A stretch of 64,000 nt of DNA from Pseudomonas sp. BCA17 (GCF_004519405.1 NZ_SGWI01000004.1:62001-126000); one strand, 5' to 3'. Shown: positions 9,013-19,205, counted from the stretch's first letter. The notes: generated by a model from the letters alone, not told the origin. Program-made: numbers and translations.

Positions 9013-9115
9013 ACGCTACTGAAACACATGGTGTGTATTCCAGTGCCCAGAGGCCTTGTCCGTAGACTTGGCCCTGGTTTCACTCAATGCCGCCCGAAGG
9101 CAACACTGCTTAAAT

Positions 9116-9191
<76 letters not shown>

Positions 9192-9194
9192 AAA

Positions 9195-9270
9195 TGGCGT
9201 CCCCTAGGGGACTCGAACCCCTGTTACCGCCGTGAAAGGGCGGTGTCCTAGGCCACTAGACGAAGGGGAC
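9195..9270 (-). tRNA. tRNA-Glu (anticodon TTC), copy 2
   Basis: Same 76-base sequence as the copy at 8937, with CCA encoded. Confidence 0.97.
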
Positions 9271-9375
9271 ACGCTACTGAAACACATGGTGTGTATTCCA
9301 GTGCCCAGAGGCCTTGTCCGCAGACTTGGCCCTGGTTTCACTCAATGCCGCCCTAAGGCAGCACTGCTTAAAATC

Positions 9376-9451
<76 letters not shown>

Positions 9452-9455
9452 ATAT

Positions 9456-9531
9456 TGGCGTCCCCTAGGGGACTCGAACCCCTGTTACCGCCGTGAAAGG
9501 GCGGTGTCCTAGGCCACTAGACGAAGGGGAC
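9456..9531 (-). tRNA. tRNA-Glu (anticodon TTC), copy 1, promoter-proximal
   Basis: Same 76-base sequence with CCA encoded. It is the first gene read from the promoter at 9594-9622. Confidence 0.97.
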
Positions 9532-9891
9532 ACACGTACAACATTCACTTCCTAGCGCGTTTCGCGGTGTGCTTTACGCGTTAAGTGGCGCGCATTCTAT
9601 GGATGGATTGAAAGGTCGTCAACCCCCAAGGATAAATTTATTAAAATCAATGACTTCGCCCTGCTTTCCAGGCCTGTAGGCGGATTTTGCTCGTCTGGGT
9701 CTTGGCGCCTATATTCTGGCGCCCGACAAGACGTTATAGTTCGCCCCAGCAGATGATAGCAATGTGCATCTATGCAAAAACATTTTACCTATATAGAAGC
9801 ATCTACCCGAGCAACTGGTCGATCAGTCCTATCCGCCAGATAGCGCAGTCACTACACTCCATTAAGTAAACCCAATAAAGAGGCCACACCG
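9532..9891. other. Intergenic region between tRNA operon and divergent hypothetical gene
   Basis: This 360-base stretch holds the tRNA promoter at its left end. The remainder is more AT-rich than its neighbours (for example ATAAATTTATTAAAATCAAT near 9631-9650, and TTTTACCTATATAGAAGC near 9783-9800) and should carry the promoter for the gene at 9892. I see no convincing coding frame. Confidence 0.6.
9594..9622 (-). promoter_or_regulatory. Sigma-70 promoter of the tRNA operon
   Basis: On the minus strand the -35 is TTGACG (9622-9617). A 17-base spacer separates it from the -10, TAGAAT (9599-9594). GCGCGCC follows directly, the GC-rich discriminator typical of stable-RNA promoters under stringent control. 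The first tRNA begins about 60 bases downstream. Confidence 0.85.
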
Positions 9892-10662
9892 GTGACACCA
9901 CTCATGATCACCCTGCTGGTAATAGCCGGGATCGTAATACTGATCGCCATTGGCTACATGAACCATGTGGTGGAAAACAACAAGCTGGAAAAGAAGCGCA
10001 CCGAGATCGAGCTCAATGATCGGTTGCGTCGCTGCGGTGAAATCACCGAGACCTTCCCTGGCCAGTTGATGACCCCGGCGCTTAAATTGTTGCTGACCCG
10101 CCTGGAACTCAACGTCAACCAGCGCCTGCTGCACCTCAACAAATCCAGCGCACCGATCAAGGCACGCATCACCGAGCTGAATGCGCTGATCGCCCAGGGG
10201 GAGTCGATCCCCGTGACCAACCCGCCCGCGCCGATCCAGACCGAAGCCAAGGCCAAGGACGTGCGGTTCCTGCTTGAAGCCTTGCACGGTCAAGTCACCC
10301 GTGCCGCCCAGGACGGTTTCCTGCCCACCAATGAAGCCAAGCACTGGATCAAGGAAATTCGCCATATCCTGGTGCTGCTGCATATCGAGTTTTTCAACAA
10401 CCTGGGCCAGCACGCCCTGCAGCAAGGCCAGCCCGGCCAAGCGCGCCTGGCGTTCGAGCGCGGCGTGCAATACCTGCGCAAGCAGCCGGAACCGGTGATC
10501 TACAGTGCACAGTTGCAACTGCTGGAGTCGCAGTTGGCCCGTGCCAACTCCACGGTGCTCACCAATAGCCAACCCGCCGAAGACGAGGTCAATGAATTGA
10601 CCGAAGGCCTGAAAGTCGTCGACGCCGACGCCGAGTGGAAAAAGAAAGCCATCTACGACTGA
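9892..10662 (+). CDS. Membrane-anchored conserved hypothetical protein
   Basis: A 256-residue protein with one N-terminal membrane helix (about residues 4-22, ITLLVIAGIVILIAIGYM). A charged, mostly helical body follows, probably coiled coil with a TPR-like last third (HALQQGQPGQARLAFERGVQYL). This suggests an inner-membrane anchor with a cytoplasmic helical domain. I do not recognise a named family and assign no function. A GTG start is chosen because AAAGAGG lies 8 bases upstream; an ATG at 9904 would cut into the membrane helix. It stands alone between the tRNA operon and a hydrolase gene. Confidence 0.75.
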   Translation: MTPLMITLLVIAGIVILIAIGYMNHVVENNKLEKKRTEIELNDRLRRCGEITETFPGQLMTPALKLLLTRLELNVNQRLLHLNKSSAPIKARITELNALIAQGESIPVTNPPAPIQTEAKAKDVRFLLEALHGQVTRAAQDGFLPTNEAKHWIKEIRHILVLLHIEFFNNLGQHALQQGQPGQARLAFERGVQYLRKQPEPVIYSAQLQLLESQLARANSTVLTNSQPAEDEVNELTEGLKVVDADAEWKKKAIYD

Positions 10663-10677
10663 TGGTCTTCCAAGTGG

Positions 10678-10711
10678 GTGAGCCTGTAGTGAGCAGGCTT
10701 GCCCGGCTCAC
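10678..10711. repeat. Degenerate REP-like inverted repeat
   Basis: Arms GTGAGCC and GGCTCAC enclose AGCAGGCTTGCCC, resembling the conserved core of the local REP families. Its end is 130 bases upstream of the next gene. Confidence 0.4.
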
Positions 10712-10841
10712 TGCGATAATTCCTCCTACTCACGGCCTCCAGTAGCCCCACCGTCACCGAATGCCATCAATTTGCACCTATCCCCCTACTCCCGACTAGC
10801 GTAAAAAAGCCCTCCTCACTCCACGAAATGAGAGGCTCGCT

Positions 10842-11654
10842 ATGCCCGTTGCCGTGATTGATGGACAACCGCTGCACTATCTCGACCAAGGCAGCGGCCC
10901 GGCTGTCCTGCTGGGCTCCAGTTACCTGTGGGACCGTCACATGTGGGCGCCGCAGATCGAGGCCCTGTCGCAACAGTACCGTGTAATCGTCCCTGAGCTG
11001 TGGGGTCATGGTGAATCGGGGCCGTTACCGGCTCACACCCACTCTCTGGATGATTTGGCGCGCCAGGCCCTGGCCCTGCTGGACCAGTTGGACATCGACC
11101 GGATCAACCTGGTAGGTCTGTCGGTCGGCGGCATGTGGGGCGCACGCCTGGCATTGAGCGCACCGGCGCGGGTCAACAGCCTGATGCTGATGGACACCTA
11201 CCTGGGTGCAGAGCCCGAGGCCACGCGCCAGTATTATTTCTCGCTGTTCAAGATGATCGAAGACGCTGGCGCCATCCCTGAGCCATTGCTGGATGTGATC
11301 GCACCGATCTTCTTCCGTCCGGGTATCGACCGGGAATCAGCGCTGTATCAGGATTTTCGCCAGGCGCTGCAGGGGTTTTCCAAGGAGCGCCTGCTGCAAA
11401 GCATTGTGCCCCTGGGCCGGCAGATCTTCAGTCGCACCGACCTGCTGGAGCAACTGCCTCAGTTGGACGCCGACACTACCTTGATCCTGTGCGGCGAGCA
11501 GGACAAACCCCGACCACCTGCCGAGTCTCGGGAAATGGCTGGGCTGATCGGGTGCGACCTGATCCTGATTCCAGACGCAGGGCATATCTCTGCCCGGGAA
11601 AATCCGGACTTCGTCAACGAAGCACTGCTGACCTTCCTCGCCAACAACGCCTGA
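10842..11654 (+). CDS. Alpha/beta-fold hydrolase
   Basis: A 270-residue protein with the classic fold. The oxyanion region is preceded by LLGSSYLWD, the nucleophile elbow is GLSVGG, an acidic residue lies at CGEQDKPRP and the catalytic His is in DAGHIS. No signal peptide is seen, so it is cytoplasmic. It resembles small esterases of the 3-oxoadipate enol-lactonase/haloperoxidase type, but the family does not predict substrate. GAGAGG lies 8 bases before the ATG. It is not linked in an operon to its neighbours. Confidence 0.85.
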   Translation: MPVAVIDGQPLHYLDQGSGPAVLLGSSYLWDRHMWAPQIEALSQQYRVIVPELWGHGESGPLPAHTHSLDDLARQALALLDQLDIDRINLVGLSVGGMWGARLALSAPARVNSLMLMDTYLGAEPEATRQYYFSLFKMIEDAGAIPEPLLDVIAPIFFRPGIDRESALYQDFRQALQGFSKERLLQSIVPLGRQIFSRTDLLEQLPQLDADTTLILCGEQDKPRPPAESREMAGLIGCDLILIPDAGHISARENPDFVNEALLTFLANNA

Positions 11655-11667
11655 TCGCCCTCCTCCT

Positions 11668-11698
11668 TGATCGCGGCCTTCGCGCTGCGATCAAAGGC
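11668..11698. terminator. Convergent hairpin after hydrolase and chemoreceptor genes
   Basis: Arms CCTTGATCGC and GCGATCAAAGG close around a 12-base GC-rich loop in the short gap between two convergent genes, overlapping the last codons of the chemoreceptor gene. There is no strong T-run. Confidence 0.45.
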
Positions 11699-13658
11699 GG
11701 AAATGCCCGACCATCCCCTTGAGTTCCGCGCCCAATTGCGCCAGCTGAATGCTCGACGCTGCGCTGCCTTGCATGCTCAGCGCCGATTGATCGGCACTGG
11801 CGCGGATACTGGTGACGCTACGGTTGATCTCTTCAGCGACCGAACTCTGCTCCTCGGCGGCGGCGGCAATCTGCTGGTTCATCTGCTGAATCAATGACAC
11901 CGCCACGGCGATACTCCCCAGCGCACTTTCAGTTTCCAGGGCATCGCTGACGGCCAGCTTCACCAGCTCGCCACTCTGCTGGATCTGCTGCACCGACGAC
12001 TGCGCCGCGTTGCGCAGCGTGCTGACCAGCCGCTCGATTTCCTCGGTCGATTGCTGAGTGCGCTTGGCCAGTGCCCGTACCTCATCGGCCACCACCGCGA
12101 AGCCACGGCCCTGCTCACCCGCGCGTGCCGCTTCGATGGCGGCGTTGAGGGCAAGCAAATTGGTTTGCTCGGCGACACTTTTGATCACACTCAATACGGT
12201 GCCGATATTCTGGATTTCCGTGCTCAGACTTTCGATGCTGGCGCTGGCACTGGTGCTGGAGGCGGCGAGCAACTCGATACGCTGCAAGCTCTGGCGTACT
12301 ACCTGCTGGCCACTGTCGACCTTGTCATCCGCCGTCTGCGCCGCTTGAGCGGCCTCTTCGGCGTTGCGAGCCACATCGTGTACCGTGGCGGTCATCTGGT
12401 TCATCGCCGTGGCAACCTGCTCGGTCTCCTCTTTTTGACTGCTGACTTCGACATTGGTCTGTTCCGTCACGCTGGACAGTGAATGCGCCGAACTGGCCAG
12501 CTGTGCGATACCTGCCTGCAGGCCGCTGACCATATGGCTCAAGCCACTGCCCATCTGCTGCATGGCTTGCATCAGTTGGCCCATTTCATCACGGCGGCTG
12601 ACCTCCATGCGCCCGCTCAGGTCGCCCGAGGCAATCTGCTGGGCCACCGCGATCACACTGCGCAGCGGCGCAACAATCAGGCGCGTAATGACCCAGGCCG
12701 CAATCAAGCCCACCAGCAACGCCAGGGCCGACGAGCCGATAATCAGCATTGCGCTTTTCTTCAATTGCTCCTGCATCGACTGGTCTTCGGCGGCATATGC
12801 CTGGTTGACCCGGCTGACCACTTGGTCGGCCCTGTCGTGCAACTGCTTATAGACCAGCTTTTCCTGGGCCAGCAGGCCGGTGTATTCGCCGAGCTTCTCG
12901 CTGAACGCGGCGATATGCCCGGACACTTCGTTGAGGACGGTCTGATAACCCGCATCCTTGACCGCAGTTTTCAGTTGTTCGACCTGAGCCAGGGCCTGGT
13001 CCGCCTGTTCGATCTTGCCCTGCTCGGCATTGTCGGCATCCGCCCTGCGGCTTTGGTCCAGGCGCACCCGCGCTTCGTTCATGGCTTGCAGCATCAACCT
13101 GGACACTTGGCTGACCTGACCCGCCTGCTCGATAAACTCGGCGCCTTCCTTGCCTTGGCTTTCCTTAAGGCCATAGGTACCGTCGTCCGTCAGTCCCGAC
13201 TGCAATACATCAAGGTTATTGGCCACACTGGAGACCGACCAACTGGCCATTTCCAGGGCCAGGTCCTTGGTCTGGGTCAGCTCGACAAATTCGTCGAACG
13301 CCTTACGATAAGCCGCCAACGCCTGCTCGACGTCAGTCATCTCCGGCACATTGGCAGCGGAGCCGGCTTTGAGGGCGGCCGCCTGGGCTGTCAAGGCGTC
13401 GACACTTTCATGCAAGGCGTCGACTGCCTTGGGGTCGGCGTGCAGTGCGTAGTCCTGTTCGATCAGGCGCACCTTGAACAAGCCGCTATTGAGCGAAGAC
13501 ATCGCCTTGAGGCCCTCGAAACGCTGACCCACGGTTTGCAGGGACCACACACCGATTGCCGCCACGAGCGCAGTCAGCAGTAGCACCAAGGTGAAACCCA
13601 AGCCCAGTTTTTTTGCCATACCGAGGTTGGCGAAACGTCGTTGCACGGCCGAAATCAT
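11691..13658 (-). CDS. Methyl-accepting chemotaxis protein, probable HBM-type sensor domain
   Basis: A 655-residue inner-membrane chemoreceptor. It has a membrane helix near residues 18-40 and a long, all-helical periplasmic domain of about 250 residues. A second membrane helix ([19 protein letters not shown]), a HAMP domain and the cytoplasmic signalling hairpin with tip [20 protein letters not shown] follow. The sensor length and helical character fit the helical bimodular (HBM) class, as in McpS-type receptors for TCA intermediates, but the ligand is inference. The ATG at 13658 is preferred because GAGGA lies 10 bases upstream; the longer frame would need a TTG. It signals to CheA/CheW, which are not in this window. 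Confidence 0.9.
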   Translation of the reverse strand: MISAVQRRFANLGMAKKLGLGFTLVLLLTALVAAIGVWSLQTVGQRFEGLKAMSSLNSGLFKVRLIEQDYALHADPKAVDALHESVDALTAQAAALKAGSAANVPEMTDVEQALAAYRKAFDEFVELTQTKDLALEMASWSVSSVANNLDVLQSGLTDDGTYGLKESQGKEGAEFIEQAGQVSQVSRLMLQAMNEARVRLDQSRRADADNAEQGKIEQADQALAQVEQLKTAVKDAGYQTVLNEVSGHIAAFSEKLGEYTGLLAQEKLVYKQLHDRADQVVSRVNQAYAAEDQSMQEQLKKSAMLIIGSSALALLVGLIAAWVITRLIVAPLRSVIAVAQQIASGDLSGRMEVSRRDEMGQLMQAMQQMGSGLSHMVSGLQAGIAQLASSAHSLSSVTEQTNVEVSSQKEETEQVATAMNQMTATVHDVARNAEEAAQAAQTADDKVDSGQQVVRQSLQRIELLAASSTSASASIESLSTEIQNIGTVLSVIKSVAEQTNLLALNAAIEAARAGEQGRGFAVVADEVRALAKRTQQSTEEIERLVSTLRNAAQSSVQQIQQSGELVKLAVSDALETESALGSIAVAVSLIQQMNQQIAAAAEEQSSVAEEINRSVTSIRASADQSALSMQGSAASSIQLAQLGAELKGMVGHFRL

Positions 13659-13772
13659 CGCACTTGAGTCCTCTTGCAATGGCAGATGCCATCAAGCGTG
13701 GTTTTCATGCGGCGAGATTCGCAACCACTCGCCAACGACACAAGATGCTGGCGTCGGAATAATGGCAAAAAG

Positions 13773-15182
13773 CTACACGCTCGTCGTTTTCAGAATGGTC
13801 GAGGTCGATCTGGCACCCACGGCACGGAACAACGCCAGCGCCCGCTGATCTGCAGCATAGGCCACATTGATGCGCAGCCAGTCACTGTGCTCACCGCCCG
13901 GGTTGAACAACGCTCCCGGAGACAGGAGCACACCGAGGCGTCGCGCGCAGGCCTGCAGATGGGAATGATCCGTCGCGCCTGGCCGTGCCCACAGGAACAT
14001 ACCGCCGGAGGGCACGGCAAACACCTGCCATTCTTCGTCTTCCAATACCTGCAAGGTTGAGGCCATCTGCGTGTTCAGGCGCTTGCGCAGGCGTTGCACC
14101 CACTTACGATACGTACCGTTGGCCAGCAGCGTGGCAACCACTGTTTCAGCAAACCGCGACGTGCCGATGCCGGTCAGCGTCTTGAGGCTGGCTAATTGTG
14201 CAATAACCGTAGCGCTGGCACTGAGATAGCCCACTCGCAGGGCACTGCTCAGGGTCTTGGAAAAACTTGAAACGTAGATCACCCGGTCATCATGGGGCAG
14301 CGCCGCAAGCCGTGTGCAACTGGCGTGCTGCAGGTCGCCATAGATGTCTTCCTCGATGATCAGGAAATCGCCGCTGCACGCCAATTGCAGCAAGCGCTCG
14401 GCAACCTCACGGCACAGGCTGGTACCGGTAGGATTGTGATACAGGCTGTTGATGAACAGGCACTTGGGCCGATGGTTACGCAGCAGCGCTTCCAGCACCG
14501 GGATATCCGGGCCGCCGTGGGTGCGTGGCACTTCCAGCAGCGTAACGCCATGGAACGCCAACTGACGATAAAGGTTGCCATAACCCGGCGTCTCGACCAC
14601 CACCGTATCACCCGCCTTCAACAAGGTGCGTATGAGCAGGTCCTGGGCATGGCTGGCACCATCGGTGGTGAGAATACGGTCAAGGCTGCTGGCGACCTGG
14701 ATCCGGGTCAGGCGCTTGAGCAGTTGCTCACGCAGCGCCGGCAGCCCCAGGGGCGGGGTGTGATTGAACAGGCCATGGGTGTCGATACGGCTGACTTCAC
14801 GTACCGCATAAGTGATGTCATCGCTTTCGCGCCAGGTGTCCGGTAGCCAGCCACACCCCAGTTTCAACTCACCCAGCGGTCCGTCGGTAAAGGCGCCCCA
14901 GCCTAGCTCCGCACCTTCATACCAATGGTTTTCATGCAAGACCGCAGGCGGGGCCACCACGAATCCCGAGCCCTGCTTCGAGACCAACAGCCCCTGGGCC
15001 ACCAGCCGATCGAATGCCTCGACCACGCTGGACTGGCTCAGCAGATTATCGAGGGCCAACTGCCGGATAGACGGTAATCGAGTGCCGGGCGTTACTCCAC
15101 TTCTGCGAATCCATTCCGTCACCGCGCTGACGATTTGCTGCACCACCGGTACAAGGGCTTGTCGATCGATCCCTAAATCCAT
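13773..15182 (-). CDS. MocR-type transcriptional regulator, second copy
   Basis: A 469-residue protein with an N-terminal GntR winged helix (GVTPGTRLPSIRQLALDNLL, SSVVEAFDRLVAQGLL). A fold-type I aminotransferase domain follows, with the PLP site IYVSSFSKTLSSALRVGYL and EEDIYGDLQH. It is distinct in sequence from the MocR protein at 7335. No PLP-related or transporter gene is divergent from it; an SDR gene lies upstream on the same strand, 203 bases away. Its target is therefore unclear and may be distant. Confidence 0.87.
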   Translation of the reverse strand: MDLGIDRQALVPVVQQIVSAVTEWIRRSGVTPGTRLPSIRQLALDNLLSQSSVVEAFDRLVAQGLLVSKQGSGFVVAPPAVLHENHWYEGAELGWGAFTDGPLGELKLGCGWLPDTWRESDDITYAVREVSRIDTHGLFNHTPPLGLPALREQLLKRLTRIQVASSLDRILTTDGASHAQDLLIRTLLKAGDTVVVETPGYGNLYRQLAFHGVTLLEVPRTHGGPDIPVLEALLRNHRPKCLFINSLYHNPTGTSLCREVAERLLQLACSGDFLIIEEDIYGDLQHASCTRLAALPHDDRVIYVSSFSKTLSSALRVGYLSASATVIAQLASLKTLTGIGTSRFAETVVATLLANGTYRKWVQRLRKRLNTQMASTLQVLEDEEWQVFAVPSGGMFLWARPGATDHSHLQACARRLGVLLSPGALFNPGGEHSDWLRINVAYAADQRALALFRAVGARSTSTILKTTSV

Positions 15183-15385
15183 GCGCCACTCACTTCAACT
15201 GTCTGTTATTCAACCCAAAACAGTTAAGCACAGAAGCCCTCTTTGCCTTGCCATGCATTCTTATTAAAGTATTGATTTTATTGACTTATTTACCTTATGA
15301 CACACATTCAACCAAGGCCATTTGCCAGCCCTGGAAAAACCTCACACCCCATCAAACCTTTTCGAGTACCGGCTCGCATGGATTC

Positions 15386-16147
15386 CTAGATTGCGGTTGC
15401 ACCACCGTCCACCGCCAATGCCTGGCCTGTGGTGAAGGCAGCACCGTCGCTGCATAGGTACAACACCGCGCTGGCGATTTCCTCGACCTTGCCAATGCGC
15501 CCGACCGGGTGCATGGCGGCAGCGAACTCTGCCTTACGCGGGTCCGCTTCGTAGGCACGACGGAACATGTCGGTATCGATCACCGCCGGGCACACGGCAT
15601 TGACGCGGATTTTCTTTTTCGCGTACTCGATCGCGGCCGACTTGGTCAGGCCGATGACCGCATGCTTGGACGCGGCATAGATGCTCATCTTAGGGGCCGC
15701 CCCCAACCCCGCGACCGATGCAGTATTGACGATCGCCCCGCCGCCCTGCGCCAGCAACAGCGGCAATTGATACTTCATGCACAGCCAGACGCCCTTGACG
15801 TTGACCCCCATGATGGCGTCGAACTCGTCCAGACTGCCGTCCGCCAGCTTGCCCTTCTCGATCTCGATCCCGGCGTTGTTGAAGGCATAATCCAGGCGGC
15901 CATAGGCGGCGACGGTCTCTGCCATCAATTGCTGCACATCGGTTTCCAGGGTGACGTTGCAACGCACGAACAGCGCCTCGCCACCGGCCTGACGGATCAA
16001 CGCGACGGTGCCCTCACCGCCGTCCACGTCGAGGTCCGCAACCACGACTTTCAAGCCTTCGGCGGCGAACGCCAGTGCGGTGGCGCGGCCAATACCGGCG
16101 GCGGCGCCGGTCACCAGGGCGACTTGGCCGGAAAACGTCATGCTCAT
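15386..16147 (-). CDS. Short-chain dehydrogenase/reductase (SDR)
   Basis: A 253-residue classical SDR. The nucleotide motif is TGAAAGIG and NNAG marks beta-4. The catalytic triad is Ser in TASVAG plus the YAASK pair. A C-terminal GQALAVDGG is typical of FabG-like enzymes. The Asp in VVADLD after the second strand suggests NAD(H) preference. The start at 16147 has AAAGGA 7 bases upstream; a longer in-frame form lacks such a site. It lies divergent from a second oxidoreductase at 16375. Substrate not predictable. Confidence 0.9.
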   Translation of the reverse strand: MSMTFSGQVALVTGAAAGIGRATALAFAAEGLKVVVADLDVDGGEGTVALIRQAGGEALFVRCNVTLETDVQQLMAETVAAYGRLDYAFNNAGIEIEKGKLADGSLDEFDAIMGVNVKGVWLCMKYQLPLLLAQGGGAIVNTASVAGLGAAPKMSIYAASKHAVIGLTKSAAIEYAKKKIRVNAVCPAVIDTDMFRRAYEADPRKAEFAAAMHPVGRIGKVEEIASAVLYLCSDGAAFTTGQALAVDGGATAI

Positions 16148-16374
16148 GAGGATGTCCTTTGGGAGAAATAGCGGTGGCTCGAGTCTAGCCAACGCCCTGT
16201 GCGACGCGTCAGCACTATCAGAAGGCCGGTTGGCGCTGCATGAATGACAGTGATACTTGACCCAGGCTGACTATCAGCCACGCCTATCGCCGTGCATTCG
16301 CGCCACTCGGACAACCTTGCTCACTGGCTATTGAGGGTCTATCACTCAAGGTTCATTTCTAAAGAGTCCTTGTC

Positions 16375-17379
16375 ATGACTGCCCAGACCAACCGCCAATT
16401 CCTGCTCGCCAAACGTCCGGTCGGTGCCGCCACGCGAGACACCTTCACCTATCAGGAAGTGCCAGTAGGCACGCCTGAAGACGGGCAAGTGCTGGTGCGC
16501 AATGAGTACCTGTCTCTGGACCCGGCGATGCGTGGCTGGATGAACGAAGGCAAGTCCTACATTCCGCCCGTCGGTATCGGCGAGGTAATGCGAGCGCTGG
16601 GCGTAGGCAAGGTGATTGCTTCGAACAATCCGAAATTCGCGGTGGGGGACTACGTGAATGGTGCCCTGGGGGTGCAGGATTACTTCCTTGGCGAACCGCG
16701 TGGTTTCTACAAAGTCGATCCGACACTTGCCCCTCTGCCCCGCTACCTCTCGGCCCTCGGCATGACCGGCATGACCGCCTACTTCGCCTTGCTGGACACC
16801 GGCGCGCCCAAGGCTGGCGAAACGGTGGTGATCTCCGGCGCGGCCGGTGCGGTTGGCAGCATTGCCGGGCAGATTGCCAAGCTCAAAGGCTGTCGCGTGG
16901 TAGGCATTGCCGGCGGTGCCGACAAGTGCAAATTCCTGGTGGATGAACTGGGCTTCGACGCAGCAATCGACTACAAAAACGAAGACGTGCCCGCCGCGCT
17001 CAAGCGCGAGTGCCCCAAAGGGGTGGATGTGTATTTCGATAACGTTGGCGGCGACATTCTCGACGCCGTGCTCAGCCGCCTGGCATTCAAGGCCCGCGTG
17101 GTGATCTGCGGTGCGATCAGCCAGTACAACAACAAGGAAGCGGTGAAAGGCCCGGCCAATTACCTGTCATTGCTGGTCAACCGCGCGCGCATGGAGGGTT
17201 TTGTGGTGATGGATCACGCGGCCAACTTTGCCGCCGCCGGGCAAGAAATGGGCGGTTGGATGGCGCAGGGCAAGCTCAAGAGCAAGGAAGATATCGTGGA
17301 GGGGCTGGAGACGTTCCCGGAGACGCTGATGAAGCTGTTCAACGGTGAGAACTTTGGGAAGTTGGTACTGAAGGTGTAG
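16375..17379 (+). CDS. NADP-dependent medium-chain oxidoreductase (CurA / LTB4 dehydrogenase family)
   Basis: A 334-residue zinc-independent MDR protein. It has the opening LAKRPVGAAT, LSLDPAMRGWM and a nucleotide loop VVISGAAGAVGSIAGQIAK. The NADP-site GGADKCKFLVDELGFDAAIDYK and FDNVGGDILDAVL follow. These match the prostaglandin-reductase/CurA family that reduces alpha,beta-unsaturated ketones and aldehydes. It is cytoplasmic. It shares a 227-base divergent promoter region with the SDR gene, and a REP element overlaps its stop codon. Confidence 0.9.
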   Translation: MTAQTNRQFLLAKRPVGAATRDTFTYQEVPVGTPEDGQVLVRNEYLSLDPAMRGWMNEGKSYIPPVGIGEVMRALGVGKVIASNNPKFAVGDYVNGALGVQDYFLGEPRGFYKVDPTLAPLPRYLSALGMTGMTAYFALLDTGAPKAGETVVISGAAGAVGSIAGQIAKLKGCRVVGIAGGADKCKFLVDELGFDAAIDYKNEDVPAALKRECPKGVDVYFDNVGGDILDAVLSRLAFKARVVICGAISQYNNKEAVKGPANYLSLLVNRARMEGFVVMDHAANFAAAGQEMGGWMAQGKLKSKEDIVEGLETFPETLMKLFNGENFGKLVLKV

Positions 17380-17473
17380 GAGCCAGCTTGCTCGCGAAAA
17401 ACGCAAAGGCACTGCGTTCATCAGAAGGCCCGCGTTATCGTCAGCGGCCTTCGCGAGCAAGCTTGCTCCTGCA
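17376..17473. repeat. Paired REP element (BIME-like)
   Basis: Inverted arms TAGGAGCCAGCTTGCTCGCGAA and TTCGCGAGCAAGCTTGCTCCTGCA enclose about 55 bases. This is the GGAGCAAGCTTGCTCGCGA class of Pseudomonas repeats, found here between the convergent MDR and pyrF genes and touching the MDR stop codon. Confidence 0.85.
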
Positions 17474-17481
17474 GGGGTCTA

Positions 17482-18180
17482 TCAGGCGATCTCGGCAACC
17501 ACCGCCGCCAACGCCTTGGCCGGATCAGCCGCCTGGCTGATCGGACGACCGATCACCAGGTAGTCGGAACCTGCATCCAGAGCCTGGCGTGGGGTCAGGA
17601 TACGGCGCTGGTCATCCTGGGCACTGCCCGCCGGGCGAATCCCCGGAGTGACCAGTTGCAGCGATGGGTGCGCGGTCTTCAGGGCCTGGGCTTCCAGCGC
17701 CGAACAGACCAGACCGTCCAGGCCAGCCTTCTGCGCCAGGGCGGCCAGGCGCAGAACCTGCTCCTGAGGCTCGATATCCAGGCCGATACCGGCCAGGTCT
17801 TCGCGCTCCATGCTGGTCAGCACGGTCACACCGATCAACAGTGGCTTGGGGCCGCTGCGCTGTTCCAGCACTTCACGGCAGGCCGTCATCATGCGCAGGC
17901 CGCCGGAGCAGTGCACATTGACCATCCACACGCCCATTTCCGCAGCGGCCTTGACCGCCATCGCGGTCGTGTTGGGGATGTCGTGGAATTTCAGGTCGAG
18001 GAACACTTCGAACCCTTTGTCACGCAGTGTGCCGACAATTTCCGCGGCGCAACTGGTGAACAGCTCCTTGCCGACCTTGACCCGGCAAAGCTTCGGGTCC
18101 AACTGGTCAGCCAGCTTCAGTGCGGCGTCACGGGTGGGGTAATCCAGGGCGACGATGATAGGAGTCTGGCAGACGGACAT
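17482..18180 (-). CDS. pyrF: Orotidine 5'-phosphate decarboxylase
   Basis: A 232-residue enzyme converting OMP to UMP, the last step of pyrimidine synthesis. The active-site tetrad is visible: ALDY at residues 11-14, the K in VKVGKELF, and D62/K64/D67 in [18 protein letters not shown] and the phosphate-binding end [12 protein letters not shown] complete the pattern. Length is normal for the bacterial short form. It is a single gene, divergent from the two-component system. Confidence 0.97.
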   Translation of the reverse strand: MSVCQTPIIVALDYPTRDAALKLADQLDPKLCRVKVGKELFTSCAAEIVGTLRDKGFEVFLDLKFHDIPNTTAMAVKAAAEMGVWMVNVHCSGGLRMMTACREVLEQRSGPKPLLIGVTVLTSMEREDLAGIGLDIEPQEQVLRLAALAQKAGLDGLVCSALEAQALKTAHPSLQLVTPGIRPAGSAQDDQRRILTPRQALDAGSDYLVIGRPISQAADPAKALAAVVAEIA

Positions 18181-18404
18181 TGGAATGGGCTCTCAGGCAA
18201 GTCGAAATCGGCGCGGATTGTAGCGCAAGCAGCGCCTTTGCGGGATCCGATGATCGGTAAATACTGATCAGCCGTCCATTTCCCGGCATTCGGCGTGATT
18301 ATGTCGAACCCGATACATTCCCGACATGCCCCCTACACGCCCCACGACTAGCCTCGCCCACATGACCGCCCGTCCAGCACTTCCAGCCATGGAGCTGGGC
18401 GCCT

Positions 18405-19205
18405 ATGCTGACAGCACTAACCAGGCAGATGATCGCACCCATGCATACCCCTACCGTCTCTGTAAATGAAGAGCAAAAAGGCGCGGTGATCGCCGAAGAC
18501 AAGCGCTGGAGCACCCGTGCGCTGATCGTCGATGATGACGTGCCGATTCGTGAACTGCTGATCGATTACCTGGCGCGCTTCAATATTCTCGCCATCGGCG
18601 TGACCGACGGCAGCGCCATGCGCCAGGCCATGCAGGCCGAAACCTTTGACGTGGTCGTGCTCGACCTGATGCTGCCGGGTGAAGACGGCCTGTCGCTGTG
18701 CCGCTGGCTGCGCGCCGAATCGGATATCCCGATCCTGATGCTCACTGCTCGCTGCGAGCCTACCGACCGCATCATCGGCCTGGAACTGGGCGCCGACGAC
18801 TATATGTCCAAACCGTTCGAGCCGCGGGAACTGGTGGCGCGCATCCAGACCATCCTGCGTCGTGTACGGGATGACCGCACCGAGCAACGCGCCAACATCC
18901 GCTTCGACAATTGGCGGCTGAACAGCGTGTTGCGGCAACTGGTGGCCGACGATGGCCTGGTGGTGCCACTGTCCAACGCCGAGTTCCGACTGCTGTGGGT
19001 ATTTATCGAACGCCCGCGCCGTGTGCTCAGCCGCGAACAATTGCTGGACGCCGCCCGCGGACGTTCCATCGAAGCCTTTGACCGCAGCATCGACCTGCTG
19101 GTCTCGCGCCTGCGGCAAAAACTCGGGGATGACCCGAAAGCCCCGCAACTGATCAAAACCGTACGGGGCGAAGGTTATCTCTTCGACGCTCGGGATATCG
19201 GTTGA
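18405..19205 (+). CDS. OmpR-family response regulator
   Basis: A receiver domain (phospho-acceptor D87 in VLDLMLPGEDG, with DDD at the acidic pocket and SKPFEPREL) is followed by a winged-helix output domain (LSNAEFRLLWVF, RSIDLLVSRLRQKLGDD, IKTVRGEGYLF). The N-terminus before the receiver is about 38 residues longer than usual, so starts at 18429 or 18441 may be the real ones; no ribosome site decides this. The gene overlaps the kinase gene by one base (TGATG), so the two are translationally coupled. Confidence 0.93.
   Translation: MLTALTRQMIAPMHTPTVSVNEEQKGAVIAEDKRWSTRALIVDDDVPIRELLIDYLARFNILAIGVTDGSAMRQAMQAETFDVVVLDLMLPGEDGLSLCRWLRAESDIPILMLTARCEPTDRIIGLELGADDYMSKPFEPRELVARIQTILRRVRDDRTEQRANIRFDNWRLNSVLRQLVADDGLVVPLSNAEFRLLWVFIERPRRVLSREQLLDAARGRSIEAFDRSIDLLVSRLRQKLGDDPKAPQLIKTVRGEGYLFDARDIG

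Noticed and set aside
9687-9869. 60-codon frame between the tRNA operon and the hypothetical gene
   Set aside because: It has no ribosome site and lies in AT-rich promoter-type sequence; composition is unlike the neighbouring genes.
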